This document shows, piece after piece, positions 1 to 7,913 of a stretch of 64,000 bases of DNA. The notes below the pieces were generated by a model. The model saw nothing but the letters and a program-made list of their open reading frames with translations. It did no database searches and had not been told where the DNA came from. Numbering within the stretch: position 1 is the first letter of the stretch; each line of letters opens with the position of its first letter. Both the position numbers and the translations under genes were made by a program. The DNA is from Streptomyces sp. XD-27 (lineage in GTDB: Bacteria; Actinomycetota; Actinomycetes; Streptomycetales; Streptomycetaceae): the NCBI RefSeq assembly GCF_030553055.1, contig NZ_CP130713.1, positions 1,984,001 through 2,048,000 of the forward strand, in the 5' to 3' direction.

Positions 1-3000
1 CTGCTGCTGCGCTGCTCCCCCACCGAGTCCGAGTCCCAACTGCCCTTCCTGGCCCTGATCGACGCGCTCGGCCCGGTCGTGGCCGAGGTCTCCGGCGACC
101 TCCCCGCCGCCCAGCACGCCGTCCTGGACGCGGCGCTCACCGGCCGGGCGGGCGGGGTGGCGCAGCACGACGGGCTGGCGCTGCGGCTCGCGGTGCTCTC
201 CGTGTTCCGGGCGTTGGCCGCCCGTACCCCCGTGGCTCTGGTCGCCGACGACCTGCAGTGGATGGACGAGCCGAGCGCGGAGCTGCTGGCCTTCGTCGCG
301 CGGCGGGTCGGCGAGCTGCCCGTGCTCGTGATCGGTGCCGTACGGACCGCGACCGCCGGGGAGCCGTGGGGCCGGGACAGTGCGGCGCGGGACCGGGACG
401 GGGAGGCAGGGGGCCACGACGGAACCGCATGGGCCCTCGGCGGTGGCGCAGGGCACCGGGACGGTGCGGCGTGGCATCGGGACAGTGCGGCGTTCCATCG
501 GGACGGTGCAGACGGGCTCGGACGCGCCCTGCGGGTGCTGCCGCCACCCGCCCGCGTGCTGCCGGTCCCCCCGCTCAGCCCCGGCCAGGTGACGGAACTG
601 CTGCGCCGCCGAAGACGCTCGGCCCTGCCCGGCGCCGTGCTGCGCGAGATCCACCGGGCCAGCGGCGGCAACCCGTTGTTCGCCCTGGAACTCGGGCGCG
701 CGCTGGCCGAGCGCGACACCCCGCCGCGCCCCGGCGACCCGCTGCCCGTACCGACCAGCCTGCGCAGCCTCGTTCTGGACCGGCTCCGCGCGCTGCCGGC
801 CGAGGCCCGCCGCACCCTGCTGATCGCCGCCGCGGGCGCCCGCCCCGGCCTCGCCCTGCTGCGCGCCGCGGGCCGCCCCGACGCCGAGGCGGAGCTCGCC
901 GCGGCGTCCGCCCTGGGCATCGCCGGGACCGGCGACGACCTGACCGTACGGTTCGCGCATCCGCTCATCTCGGCCGCGCTCTACGCCGAGGCGGACCCGT
1001 ACGACCGGCGGGCCGCGCACACGGCGCTCGCCCGCGCCTCCACCGACCCCATCGAACGCGCCCGCCACCTGGCGCTGGCCACTCCCGGTCCCGACGAGCA
1101 GGTCGCGGCCACCCTGGCGCGGGCCGCCGCCGTCGCCCGCGAGCGCGGCGCGCCCGGCGCGGCCGCCCGGCTGGGCCTGTTCGCCGCCGAGCGCACCCCC
1201 GCGTACGACACGGCGGCGGCGACCGGCCGACGGCTGGACGCGGCCGAGGACGCGCTGGTAGCGGGCGAGCCGGAGCTGGCCCGGCAGACCGCGCAGGAGG
1301 TACTCGCCGAGGCCGCGCGCCCCGCCGACCGGGTACGGGCGTGGATCGCGGTGATCGACTCGGCGGGGCAGGCGATGGCGGACGTGGACGACGTCTTCCC
1401 GCAGGCGCTGGCGGACGCGGGCGACGACCCGCGGCTGCTGGCGCCGCTGCGCTACCAGTTGGCGTGGCACGCCCTGCTGGCCGGGGGTTCGCCGCCGCGG
1501 GCCCGTACCGAGGCCGCGCGGGCCGCCGCGCTCGCCGCCCAGGCCGCCGACCGGCGCACCGAACTCCTCGCCCTGTCCCTACAGGCGCTCACCGAGGCGG
1601 TGACGGGCCATGAGGACGCGGACCGCACACTGGCCGCGGCGCTGGCCGAGCCGCAGGACCCGCGGGTGGCCTGCGACCACAACGGGCCGGTCGCCGTCCG
1701 GTTCCGTCTGCTGCTGATGAGCGACCGGCTGGAGGAGGCGCGGGCGGCGATCGGCTCACTGGTGCGGCTGGCCGCCCGGCGCGGCGCCGTCGAGAGCCAG
1801 CTGCTGTTCCTGCGCGGGCTGGCGGAGACCGAACTGCGCGCCGGGCGCTGCGCGGTGGCGCTGGCGCACGCGCACGACAGCCTGCGGCTGGCCCGCGACG
1901 CCGGGGTCGGCGAGGGGCCGGTGCTGCACCTGGCCGCGCTCGCCGAGGCGGCGGGCGGCAGCGTGCCGCGCGCCCTGGCCCTGGCTCAGGAGGCGGTGCA
2001 CAGCGCGGAGGAGGACGGCGACCTGATCTATCTGGCCCGCGCGCTGGCCGCGCTCGGCCACGCCCGGCTGACCGGCGGCGACGCCCAGGGGGCGGTGGCC
2101 GCGCTGCGCCGGGTCCGGGACATGGAGCGCGGGCAGGGGGTGACCGACCCGGCCCGGGGCCGCTGGCACGGCGACCTCGCGGAGGCGCTGGTGCGGGTCG
2201 GCGAACTCGCCGAGGCCCGCGAACTCGTCGCCGGCACGCGCGCCGCCGCCACCCGACTGCGCAGGGCCGGGGTGCTGGCCGTGCTGAACCGCGCCGAAGG
2301 CCTCGTACGCGCCGGGTACGGGGACCTGGACGGCGCGGCGGAGCGGCTGCGTACGGCCGCCCGCGAACTGGGCGCCCTGGGCTACCGCGTGGAGGAGGGC
2401 CGGGCGCGACTGGCGCTGGCCGTGGTGGAGTCGCGGCGCGGCGCGGCCGCGGCGAGCGCGGCGGGGTACGAGGCCAGCGCGGCGGCGTACGAGGAGGCCG
2501 CGCGGATCTTCCGCCGGGCCAAGGCCCGCCCATGGCTGGACCAGGCATCGGCGGCCCGCGCGCACCTCGCGGACATGTGCCGTGCGCCGGGGCCGGGGCC
2601 GGAGCCGGGGCCGGGGCCGGATAGGTGCCGTACACCGGGACCTGACGCGGCACTGGACGTGGGACGGGACTCGGGACCTGACGCGGGGCGGGACCCGGGA
2701 CCGTACTCCGGCTTGGGCGCGGGATCGGACTCCGGCTTGGGCGCGGGATCGGACTCCGGCTTGGGCGCGGGGCCAGACTCCCGCTTGGGCGCGGGCGCCG
2801 CGCCGACCCCCCGCACGCTGGACGTCCTCGCCGCGATGGAGCGGCGCGTGGCGGCCCTCGTCCTGGAAGGGGCGACCAACCGGGAGATCGCCGAGCGGCT
2901 GTTCATCAGCGTCAAGACGGTCGAGGCCACGCTGACCAGGGTCTACCGCAAGCTGGGGATCCGCTCGCGGGTCGACATCGTGCGGCTGGCTTCGCGCGGC

Positions 3001-3009
3001 GGGGAGTGA
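1..3009 (+). CDS. LAL-type LuxR transcriptional regulator, 5' truncated by window edge
   Basis: The reading frame is open from base 1, so the start and the Walker A motif lie upstream of the window. A Walker B-like LVADDLQWMDEP is encoded near 238-273 within the AAA ATPase domain. A long helical TPR-like region follows, and a C-terminal LuxR helix-turn-helix (TNREIAERLFISVKTVEATL) lies near 2875-2940. This architecture is that of large ATP-binding LuxR regulators, which usually activate antibiotic, carbon or secretion genes; the target here is unknown. Two low-complexity insertions stand out: an HRDGAA-type repeat at about 355-520, and a Gly/Pro/Ser linker just before the DNA-binding domain at about 2578-2810, carrying a 24-bp tandem repeat. 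The secreted protease downstream is a possible target by position only. Confidence 0.9.
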   Translation: MLLRCSPTESESQLPFLALIDALGPVVAEVSGDLPAAQHAVLDAALTGRAGGVAQHDGLALRLAVLSVFRALAARTPVALVADDLQWMDEPSAELLAFVARRVGELPVLVIGAVRTATAGEPWGRDSAARDRDGEAGGHDGTAWALGGGAGHRDGAAWHRDSAAFHRDGADGLGRALRVLPPPARVLPVPPLSPGQVTELLRRRRRSALPGAVLREIHRASGGNPLFALELGRALAERDTPPRPGDPLPVPTSLRSLVLDRLRALPAEARRTLLIAAAGARPGLALLRAAGRPDAEAELAAASALGIAGTGDDLTVRFAHPLISAALYAEADPYDRRAAHTALARASTDPIERARHLALATPGPDEQVAATLARAAAVARERGAPGAAARLGLFAAERTPAYDTAAATGRRLDAAEDALVAGEPELARQTAQEVLAEAARPADRVRAWIAVIDSAGQAMADVDDVFPQALADAGDDPRLLAPLRYQLAWHALLAGGSPPRARTEAARAAALAAQAADRRTELLALSLQALTEAVTGHEDADRTLAAALAEPQDPRVACDHNGPVAVRFRLLLMSDRLEEARAAIGSLVRLAARRGAVESQLLFLRGLAETELRAGRCAVALAHAHDSLRLARDAGVGEGPVLHLAALAEAAGGSVPRALALAQEAVHSAEEDGDLIYLARALAALGHARLTGGDAQGAVAALRRVRDMERGQGVTDPARGRWHGDLAEALVRVGELAEARELVAGTRAAATRLRRAGVLAVLNRAEGLVRAGYGDLDGAAERLRTAARELGALGYRVEEGRARLALAVVESRRGAAAASAAGYEASAAAYEEAARIFRRAKARPWLDQASAARAHLADMCRAPGPGPEPGPGPDRCRTPGPDAALDVGRDSGPDAGRDPGPYSGLGAGSDSGLGAGSDSGLGAGPDSRLGAGAAPTPRTLDVLAAMERRVAALVLEGATNREIAERLFISVKTVEATLTRVYRKLGIRSRVDIVRLASRGGE
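2705..2800 (+). repeat. 24-bp tandem repeat inside the LAL linker, 4 copies
   Basis: Four units begin at 2705, 2729, 2753 and 2777, each starting ACTCCGGCTTGGGCGCGGG or a close variant. Being a multiple of three, the unit keeps the frame and encodes repeats of SGLGAGSD. It lies between the helical domain and the LuxR DNA-binding domain. Confidence 0.9.
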
Positions 3010-3055
3010 CGGGGGCTTTCGCAGCGCGGTCGGTGGCGGAGCGACGGAGCTTTCC

Positions 3056-3145
3056 GCAGCGCGGCGGCGGAATGGCCGGGCTGCCGCAGCGCGGCAGCGG
3101 AATGGCGGGGCTGCCGCAGCGCGGCGGCGGAATGGCGGGCGCCTG
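3056..3145. repeat. 30-bp tandem repeat, 3 copies, in 373-bp intergenic region
   Basis: Three units start at 3056, 3086 and 3116, with core GCAGCGCGGCGGCGGAATGG. A degenerate fourth start lies at 3021. They sit directly after the regulator stop codon. The rest of the 3010-3382 gap holds the half-sites and promoter listed separately; no gene is visible in it. Confidence 0.85.
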
Positions 3146-3194
3146 CCGCGGCCCGCGGCCTGCGGCCCGTCGCCCAAGAGCCCGCCGGAGCCAC

Positions 3195-3233
3195 GGACAT
3201 GGGGTTCTCCCTATGTCCTGATACGAGGGACAT
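3195..3233. promoter_or_regulatory. Candidate operator: three GGACAT/ATGTCC half-sites
   Basis: GGACAT lies at 3195-3200, ATGTCC at 3213-3218 and GGACAT at 3228-3233. Alternating orientation gives overlapping 6-bp inverted repeats just upstream of the protease promoter. The position suits an activator. Binding by the upstream LAL protein is only a guess. Confidence 0.45.
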
Positions 3234-3239
3234 CCCTCA

Positions 3240-3268
3240 TTGGTCCGGGGCGCCGCGGCTTCTAGCCT
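3240..3268 (+). promoter_or_regulatory. Candidate sigma-70-like promoter of the trypsin gene
   Basis: TTGGTC at 3240-3245 and TAGCCT at 3263-3268 are separated by 17 bp. This gives a leader of roughly 105 bases to the ATG at 3383. Confidence 0.5.
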
Positions 3269-3382
3269 GACGGCCAGTCGACGACGACGTCGGCCAGTCT
3301 CCCGCCCGGTGCGTGTGCCGCATCTGGTGCGTCACCCCCCACCACCGGCGGAAGCCCCCACCATGACGCTCTGAGGAGATTC

Positions 3383-4174
3383 ATGTCCTTCGCACTCCCC
3401 CGCCGTGTCAAGGCCGTCGCGGCCGCGGCCGCCGCCACCGCCGCCATCGCCGTCGGTCTGTCGGCCACCGCCGCCCAGGCCGCCCCGCAGCCCATCGTCG
3501 GCGGTACGAACACGACCGCGAGCGCTTACCCGTACGTCATGCAGATCACGGACGCCGGCCAGAACCAGTTCTGCGGCGGCACGCTCGTCACGCCGACGAA
3601 GGTCGTCACCGCCGCGCACTGTATGGCGGGCGAGTCCGCCGCCGACATCCGGGTCGTCGGCGGCCGTACCTACCGCAACGGCACCAACGGCACCGTCGCC
3701 AAGGTCAGCAAGATCTGGGTCCACCCGTCGTACCAGACCGTCACCAAGGGCGACGACGTGGCCGTGCTGACGCTGTCGACGGCGATGCCGTACACCACGG
3801 CCAAGTACGTGTCCTCGTCCGAGACCGGCATCTACGCGGAGGGCGCCACCGCCCGCATCGTCGGCTGGGGCACCACCAGCTCGGGCGGCCAGTCCTCCAA
3901 CCGGCTGAAGACCGCGACCGTCCCGGTCACCTCGGACAGCTACTGCGCCAACGCCTACGGCAACCGCTTCATAGCCTCCGACATGGTCTGCGCGGGCTAC
4001 GACGAGGGCGGCGTCGACACCTGTCAGGGCGACAGCGGCGGCCCGCTGATGATCAACGGGCGGCTCGCGGGCGTCGTGTCCTGGGGCGACGGCTGCGCGG
4101 ACCCGGGTGTGCCGGGCATCTACACCCGACTGACCACCTTCTCCAGCCTGGTCACGCAGCAGGTCAACTCCTGA
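3383..4174 (+). CDS. Secreted trypsin-like serine protease (S1 family)
   Basis: 263 aa. A Sec signal peptide ends at AQA (about residue 33), followed by a short propeptide APQP and the activated N-terminus IVGG at 38. The catalytic triad is visible: H79 in VTAAHC, D125 in DDVAVL, S218 in GDSGGP. D212, six residues before the serine (VDTCQGDSGG), predicts cleavage after Arg or Lys. Six cysteines fit three disulfides, and length and motifs match Streptomyces griseus trypsin (SprT). The start has a GAGGAG ribosome binding site at 3372-3377. Downstream lie a 15-bp tandem repeat and a strong terminator shared with a convergent gene. Confidence 0.95.
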   Translation: MSFALPRRVKAVAAAAAATAAIAVGLSATAAQAAPQPIVGGTNTTASAYPYVMQITDAGQNQFCGGTLVTPTKVVTAAHCMAGESAADIRVVGGRTYRNGTNGTVAKVSKIWVHPSYQTVTKGDDVAVLTLSTAMPYTTAKYVSSSETGIYAEGATARIVGWGTTSSGGQSSNRLKTATVPVTSDSYCANAYGNRFIASDMVCAGYDEGGVDTCQGDSGGPLMINGRLAGVVSWGDGCADPGVPGIYTRLTTFSSLVTQQVNS

Positions 4175-4195
4175 CGGGATAGTCGGCTCCTGAGG

Positions 4196-4255
4196 CAGGT
4201 GGTCGACACGCAGGTGGTCGACACGCAAGTGGTCGACACGCAAGTGGTCGACTCC
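4196..4255. repeat. 15-bp tandem repeat, 4 copies, after the trypsin gene
   Basis: Units of CAGGTGGTCGACACG or near variants start at 4196, 4211, 4226 and 4241. Each contains the palindrome GTCGAC. They lie in the 3' untranslated region, before the terminator. Confidence 0.9.
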
Positions 4256-4270
4256 TGACCTCATGGCAGT

Positions 4271-4300
4271 GCGGACGGCGGCATTCCTGCCGCCGTCCGC
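4271..4300. terminator. Bidirectional hairpin terminator
   Basis: A perfect 13-bp inverted repeat (GCGGACGGCGGCA and its complement) with a 4-base loop lies between two convergent genes. There is no T-tract, which is usual in Streptomyces. Confidence 0.75.
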
Positions 4301-4306
4301 GCGCGT

Positions 4307-4558
4307 TCAGGAGCGCCGCCGCTCGTAAGGGAGGTCGAAGACCTTCCCCGCGGGCGGCATGTCCTCCTCCGGCAGCCAGGTGCGCGTCGAGCCGCCGTCG
4401 AACTCCGCGCTGTCGACGGTGAGCAGGTGGTCCATGCGCCGCCCGCAGCCGGTGCAGTCGGGCGGTGATCGGGGGACCCGGTGGTCCAGGGTTTTCCCGA
4501 TGATCCAGGTGTTCCTGGTGATCCACAGCACGGGACGGGCCGCGTGACCCGGGTGCAT
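4307..4558 (-). CDS. Small conserved-type hypothetical protein with CxxC motif
   Basis: 83 aa. CTGCGRR contributes a CxxC pair, followed by MDHLLTVDSAEFDGGS. This resembles the C-terminal part of proteins with a small zinc knuckle and a DHLLT...DGG ending (a DUF1963-like pattern by memory, not verified). A stop codon lies in frame just upstream, so the ATG at 4558 or an internal GTG must be the start. No strong ribosome binding site is visible. It is divergent from the 44-codon ORF at 4573, with only 14 bases between the two starts. Confidence 0.6.
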   Translation of the reverse strand: MHPGHAARPVLWITRNTWIIGKTLDHRVPRSPPDCTGCGRRMDHLLTVDSAEFDGGSTRTWLPEEDMPPAGKVFDLPYERRRS

Positions 4559-4572
4559 GCTTCAATAGGGGC

Positions 4573-4707
4573 ATGGCCAGCTTCCACGACCACGGGACCG
4601 CGACGGGTCGCTTCGACCTTGAGCCGTTCTGGCCGTCCCGGCAGGCGCACCACTTCGACCGCGAGTGTTGCCGCGCGTCCCACGCGCGGGCCCGCTCGCT
4701 CGGCTGA
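4573..4707 (+). CDS. Possible 44-aa protein, leaderless, unknown function
   Basis: An ATG at 4573 opens 44 codons ending in TGA at 4705. The product starts MASFHDHGTATGRFDLEPFW and is rich in His, Arg and aromatic residues, with a CC pair (ECCRAS). By eye about 41 of 44 third positions are G or C, which is what a real Streptomyces gene shows. A -10-like TTCAAT sits exactly six bases before the ATG, matching the leaderless pattern of other genes here. No family is recognised. It is followed after 103 bases by the winged-helix gene and could be a leader or a small partner of it. Confidence 0.5.
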   Translation: MASFHDHGTATGRFDLEPFWPSRQAHHFDRECCRASHARARSLG

Positions 4708-4810
4708 CGCCGCTTCTCGCGTCCGGTCGGCTCTCAGCTCTCAGCCTCGGCGGCTCGTCCCGCGCACACGACGTCCCTGACGACTCCTGTGCGAAAGAAG
4801 CTGATTCTCC

Positions 4811-5428
4811 ATGGCCAACGTCCGTACCCTCGGCACTCCTTCCCGCACCGTGCCTTCGCGCATCCCCCACCCCCACCCTCACCCTCATGCTCATACGCAC
4901 CGCCAGCGGCTGCGCGCCGTCGCGGCGGACGAGGTGCCGCCGGTCGCCGAACTTCTGCACTCCGGCGCCACCTGGCTGCCCGCCCCTCCGCACACCCTGC
5001 CCGTGCTGCCCGGCCAGCCGCCGATGGTCGGCTACCTGGTGCTCGTACCGGCGGACCGGGTGGCTCCGGCGCCCGAGGCCCCCCAGGCGTCCGCGACGCC
5101 CAAGGCGCCTGAATCGCCTGGGGAATCCGCCGTGCGGGGCGACCAGCTCGTGCGGATCGACCCCGACCAGCGGACCGTATGGGTCAAGGACCGGCAGCTC
5201 GACCTGACGTACCTGGAATTCGAGTTGCTGGCGCACCTGGTCGCCCATCCGCACCGGGTGCACACCAGGGACCAGCTGGTGACGACGGTCTGGGGCTACG
5301 GACACGTGGGCGACGGCCGCACCGTTGACGTCCATATCGCCCGGCTGCGCCGGAAGTTGGGCGCCGAGCACCGGGGCGCCATCGTGACGGTCCGGCGGGT
5401 CGGGTACAAGTACGTGCCAATCGCCTGA
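4811..5428 (+). CDS. Winged-helix (OmpR/PhoB C-terminal type) DNA-binding protein
   Basis: 205 aa. The N-terminus has a His-Pro stretch (PHPHPHPHAHTH, about residues 20-31), then a middle region of unknown fold. From about residue 112 there is a complete Trans_reg_C winged helix: LTYLEFELLAHLVAHPHRV, then TVDVHIARLRRKLG, then VRRVGYKYVP. No receiver domain or phosphoacceptor Asp is present, so it is an orphan output domain rather than a response regulator. A weak GAAAG lies upstream of the ATG. This type of stand-alone winged-helix protein recurs in Streptomyces, but its role is not known to me. Confidence 0.8.
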   Translation: MANVRTLGTPSRTVPSRIPHPHPHPHAHTHRQRLRAVAADEVPPVAELLHSGATWLPAPPHTLPVLPGQPPMVGYLVLVPADRVAPAPEAPQASATPKAPESPGESAVRGDQLVRIDPDQRTVWVKDRQLDLTYLEFELLAHLVAHPHRVHTRDQLVTTVWGYGHVGDGRTVDVHIARLRRKLGAEHRGAIVTVRRVGYKYVPIA

Positions 5429-5481
5429 CCCGGCGGCGGGCTCGCCTGAGCCGAGCTGCGACTCGCCTGAGCCGAGGCAGC

Positions 5482-5501
5482 GGCAGGCAGGCAGGCAGGC
5501 A
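5482..5501. repeat. GGCA tetranucleotide repeat, 5 copies
   Basis: Five perfect GGCA units lie in the gap between the winged-helix gene and the next gene. Just upstream, a 15-bp segment starting CTCGCCTGAGCC occurs twice (5440 and 5462). Confidence 0.85.
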
Positions 5502-5609
5502 GGCCAAGTGGGCCCGCAGGGCGGCGGATTGCGTTCGGAAACGGCCGGTATATCGTGGCGCCGCTGCCCTGGGGGCCGCGTCCGCCGTCACCTGGCCGAG
5601 GAGTGAACC

Positions 5610-6143
5610 GTGGAACTCAACCGCCTGTTGCCCTCGTACCACTTCCGATCCCGCTTCCAGCGCCGCGTCGCGGCCGACCCGGACACCACGTGGCGTGCCT
5701 ACCAGGAGCTGACCACCGAGGAACTGCCCATCCTGCGGGCGCTGATGCGGGTGCGTGGGCTGGGCCGGGTGCGACTGCGCGGGCCCGTCGCCAGGGCGTT
5801 CCCGGTGCCGCGGCTGACGATCGGCCCGTACGAGGAGGTGCGGGGCCGGGCCGCGAAGTATTGGCGGATGCGGGCCCCGGCCGCCCGGATATCCCACCGC
5901 GACCCGGAGGCGTTCCGGGAGCTGCGCGAGCCCGGCTGGGCCAAGGCCGCCATGGGCGTACGGGTCGTCCCGGACGGCGACGGCAGCGTGCTGAGCGCCG
6001 AGACCCGGGTCCTGTGCACGGACGGCCGCTCCCGTGCCGCCTTCACCGCGTACTGGGTGCTCATCGCGGGCGGCGCGGCGCTGATCCGGTGGGAGCTGCT
6101 GCGCGCGACCGCCCGCCGCGCGGAGCGGCAGGCCGGGGCCTGA
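5610..6143 (+). CDS. Hypothetical protein, possibly SRPBCC-like
   Basis: 177 aa from a GTG at 5610 with GAGGAG at 5598-5603 (spacing 6). The N-terminus MELNRLLPSYHFRSRF precedes a two-part alpha/beta sequence. The C-terminal half has LSAETRVLCTDGRSRAAF and a final helix with GAALIRWELL. This strand-then-long-helix ending, with an ETR..T.GRSR motif, is what I associate with DUF2867 or START-like actinobacterial proteins; the assignment is tentative. No signal peptide or transmembrane segment is seen. It runs in the same direction as the downstream sensor kinase, with about 150 bases between. Confidence 0.7.
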   Translation: MELNRLLPSYHFRSRFQRRVAADPDTTWRAYQELTTEELPILRALMRVRGLGRVRLRGPVARAFPVPRLTIGPYEEVRGRAAKYWRMRAPAARISHRDPEAFRELREPGWAKAAMGVRVVPDGDGSVLSAETRVLCTDGRSRAAFTAYWVLIAGGAALIRWELLRATARRAERQAGA

Positions 6144-6297
6144 CACGGCGCGCCGATGCGCCGAGCTCCGGGGGTGGTGCTGGGTACACCCCGAGGACGG
6201 GTGCCGGCCCCCGTGACCGATCATGACCGCGGACCGCACACTGGTTCCGTCGCCCGAGGTCCGGGCGGCGCGGAGCACGGCAACGGGGAGTCATCGA

Positions 6298-7590
6298 ATG
6301 AAGGTGGGCAGCGCGCTGCGGGCCGCCGTACGGGGGCAGATGCTGGCGTTCACGACGCTGGTGTGCTCGATCACCCTGTCCGTGTTCACGGTGGTGTCGA
6401 TCGCTCTGATACCGGTCGGTATCGGCATCGTCACCACCCCGTTCATGGTCGACGCGCTGCGCAAGTACGCCACGTATCGGCGGCAGCTGGCCTTCCGGTG
6501 GGGCGGGGTGCGGATCGCGCAGCCGTACCGCCCCCTGCCCCCTGATCCGCGTGGCGGATTCGCCGGGCATGTGGAGCGCTGCTCCCTGCTGTTGAAGGAC
6601 CCAGCCACCTGGCGCGACCTGCTGTGGCTCCAGGTCGACATGACCGCGGGATGCGTGACGGCGATCCTGCCGCCCGGCCTGCTCGCCGAGGGCCTGTTCG
6701 GCTATGTGCTGGCGTCCGGGGTGTGGGAGCCCATCTACGACGCCGACGGCACGTACTGGTACGCGTTCATCCCCGTCGACAGTCAGACCACGGCGTTCCT
6801 CGCGGCGGGCCTGGGCACCATATGGATCGCGATCTCGCTGGCCTTCGGCCCGGCGATGCTGCGTGGGCACTTCCTGCTGACGCGCGCCTTCCTGGCCCCG
6901 ACCCCGCAGATGTCGCTGTCGCAGCGGGTCGAGCAGCTGACGGTGACCCGGCACGACGCGCTGGACACCTCGGCCGCGGAGCTGCGGCGGATCGAGCGGG
7001 ACCTGCACGACGGCGCGCAGGCCCGGCTGGTCGCCATGGGCATGAGCCTGGGCACGATCGAGGCGCTGATCGAGAAGGACCCGGCGAAGGCGAAGGAGTT
7101 GCTGGCCGCCGCGCGGGCGGACTCCGCCGAGGCGCTGGCCGAGCTGCGGGACCTGGTGCGCGGCATCCACCCGCCGGTGCTGGCCGAGCGCGGGCTGGGC
7201 GACGCGGTGCGGGCGCTCGCGCTGCGGATGCCCCTGCCGGTCGAGGTGGAGGTGGAACTGCCCGGCCGGGCCGAGGAGCCGGTCGAATCGGCCGCGTACT
7301 TCGCGATCAGCGAGGCGCTGACGAACGCGGCGAAGCACTCGGGCGCGGAGCGGGTCTGGCTGGATGTGACGTACGCGGACGGGGCGCTGCGCATAGCGGT
7401 CACCGACAACGGCCGGGGCGGCGCCGACATCGCGGCGGGCTCGGGGCTGCGCGGCCTGGAGCGCAGGCTCGGCGCGTTCGACGGGGTACTGGCGGTCAAC
7501 AGCCCGGTGGGCGGCCCGACGATGGTGACGATGGAGATACCGTGCGCGCTGCCCGTGCGAGCGGACGCGGCGTCCGCACGGAAGGCCTAG
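6298..7590 (+). CDS. Sensor histidine kinase, NarL/DesK class
   Basis: 430 aa using the ATG at 6298, chosen over an upstream in-frame ATG (6223) because GGGGAG lies at 6285-6290 with spacing 7. The N-terminal half has hydrophobic segments (about residues 15-45, 120-140 and 165-190) forming a membrane sensor. The dimerisation/phosphoacceptor motif ERDLHDGAQARL places the phosphorylated His near residue 237 (HisKA_3). The ATP-binding domain shows EALTNAAKHSG and TDNGRGGADIAAGSGLRGL. It should phosphorylate the NarL-type regulator encoded 323 bp downstream. The spacer between them is filled with a tandem repeat. The stimulus is not predictable. Confidence 0.92.
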   Translation: MKVGSALRAAVRGQMLAFTTLVCSITLSVFTVVSIALIPVGIGIVTTPFMVDALRKYATYRRQLAFRWGGVRIAQPYRPLPPDPRGGFAGHVERCSLLLKDPATWRDLLWLQVDMTAGCVTAILPPGLLAEGLFGYVLASGVWEPIYDADGTYWYAFIPVDSQTTAFLAAGLGTIWIAISLAFGPAMLRGHFLLTRAFLAPTPQMSLSQRVEQLTVTRHDALDTSAAELRRIERDLHDGAQARLVAMGMSLGTIEALIEKDPAKAKELLAAARADSAEALAELRDLVRGIHPPVLAERGLGDAVRALALRMPLPVEVEVELPGRAEEPVESAAYFAISEALTNAAKHSGAERVWLDVTYADGALRIAVTDNGRGGADIAAGSGLRGLERRLGAFDGVLAVNSPVGGPTMVTMEIPCALPVRADAASARKA

Positions 7591-7682
7591 CGGGCGGACG
7601 CGGGCGTGTCCGCACGGGAGGCGTTGCGGGCAGTCCGTGCGGGGCCCGGCGCGTGCCGGCGGTTCCGAAGGGCCGGGGAGAG

Positions 7683-7845
7683 GCACGCTCGAGCCGGGGG
7701 GGACGCACGCTCGGGCCGGGGGGAGGCGCGCTCGTGCCGGGGGAGACACGCTCGGGCCAGAGGGAGACACACTCGGGCCGGGGGGGAGGCACGCTCGTGC
7801 CAGGGGGACGCACGCTCGTGCCGGGAGAGGCACGCTCGGGCCGGA
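7683..7845. repeat. 20-22-bp tandem repeat, about 8 copies, between kinase and regulator
   Basis: Eight units with core GCACGCTCGKGCCGGGGG start at about 7683, 7705, 7727, 7746, 7768, 7790, 7810 and 7830. They occupy most of the 7591-7913 gap, which otherwise holds only the upstream region of the regulator. Copies differ by substitutions and by G-run length. Confidence 0.85.
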
Positions 7846-7913
7846 TCGCTCGTCACCGGCGGTAGATTCGACCCGTTCCGCCGTCGCCCCGAGCCCGAAT
7901 CCCTGGAGTTGCC

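Noticed and set aside
7683..7845. CRISPR array
   Set aside because: Units are directly adjacent, vary in sequence and have no unique spacers.
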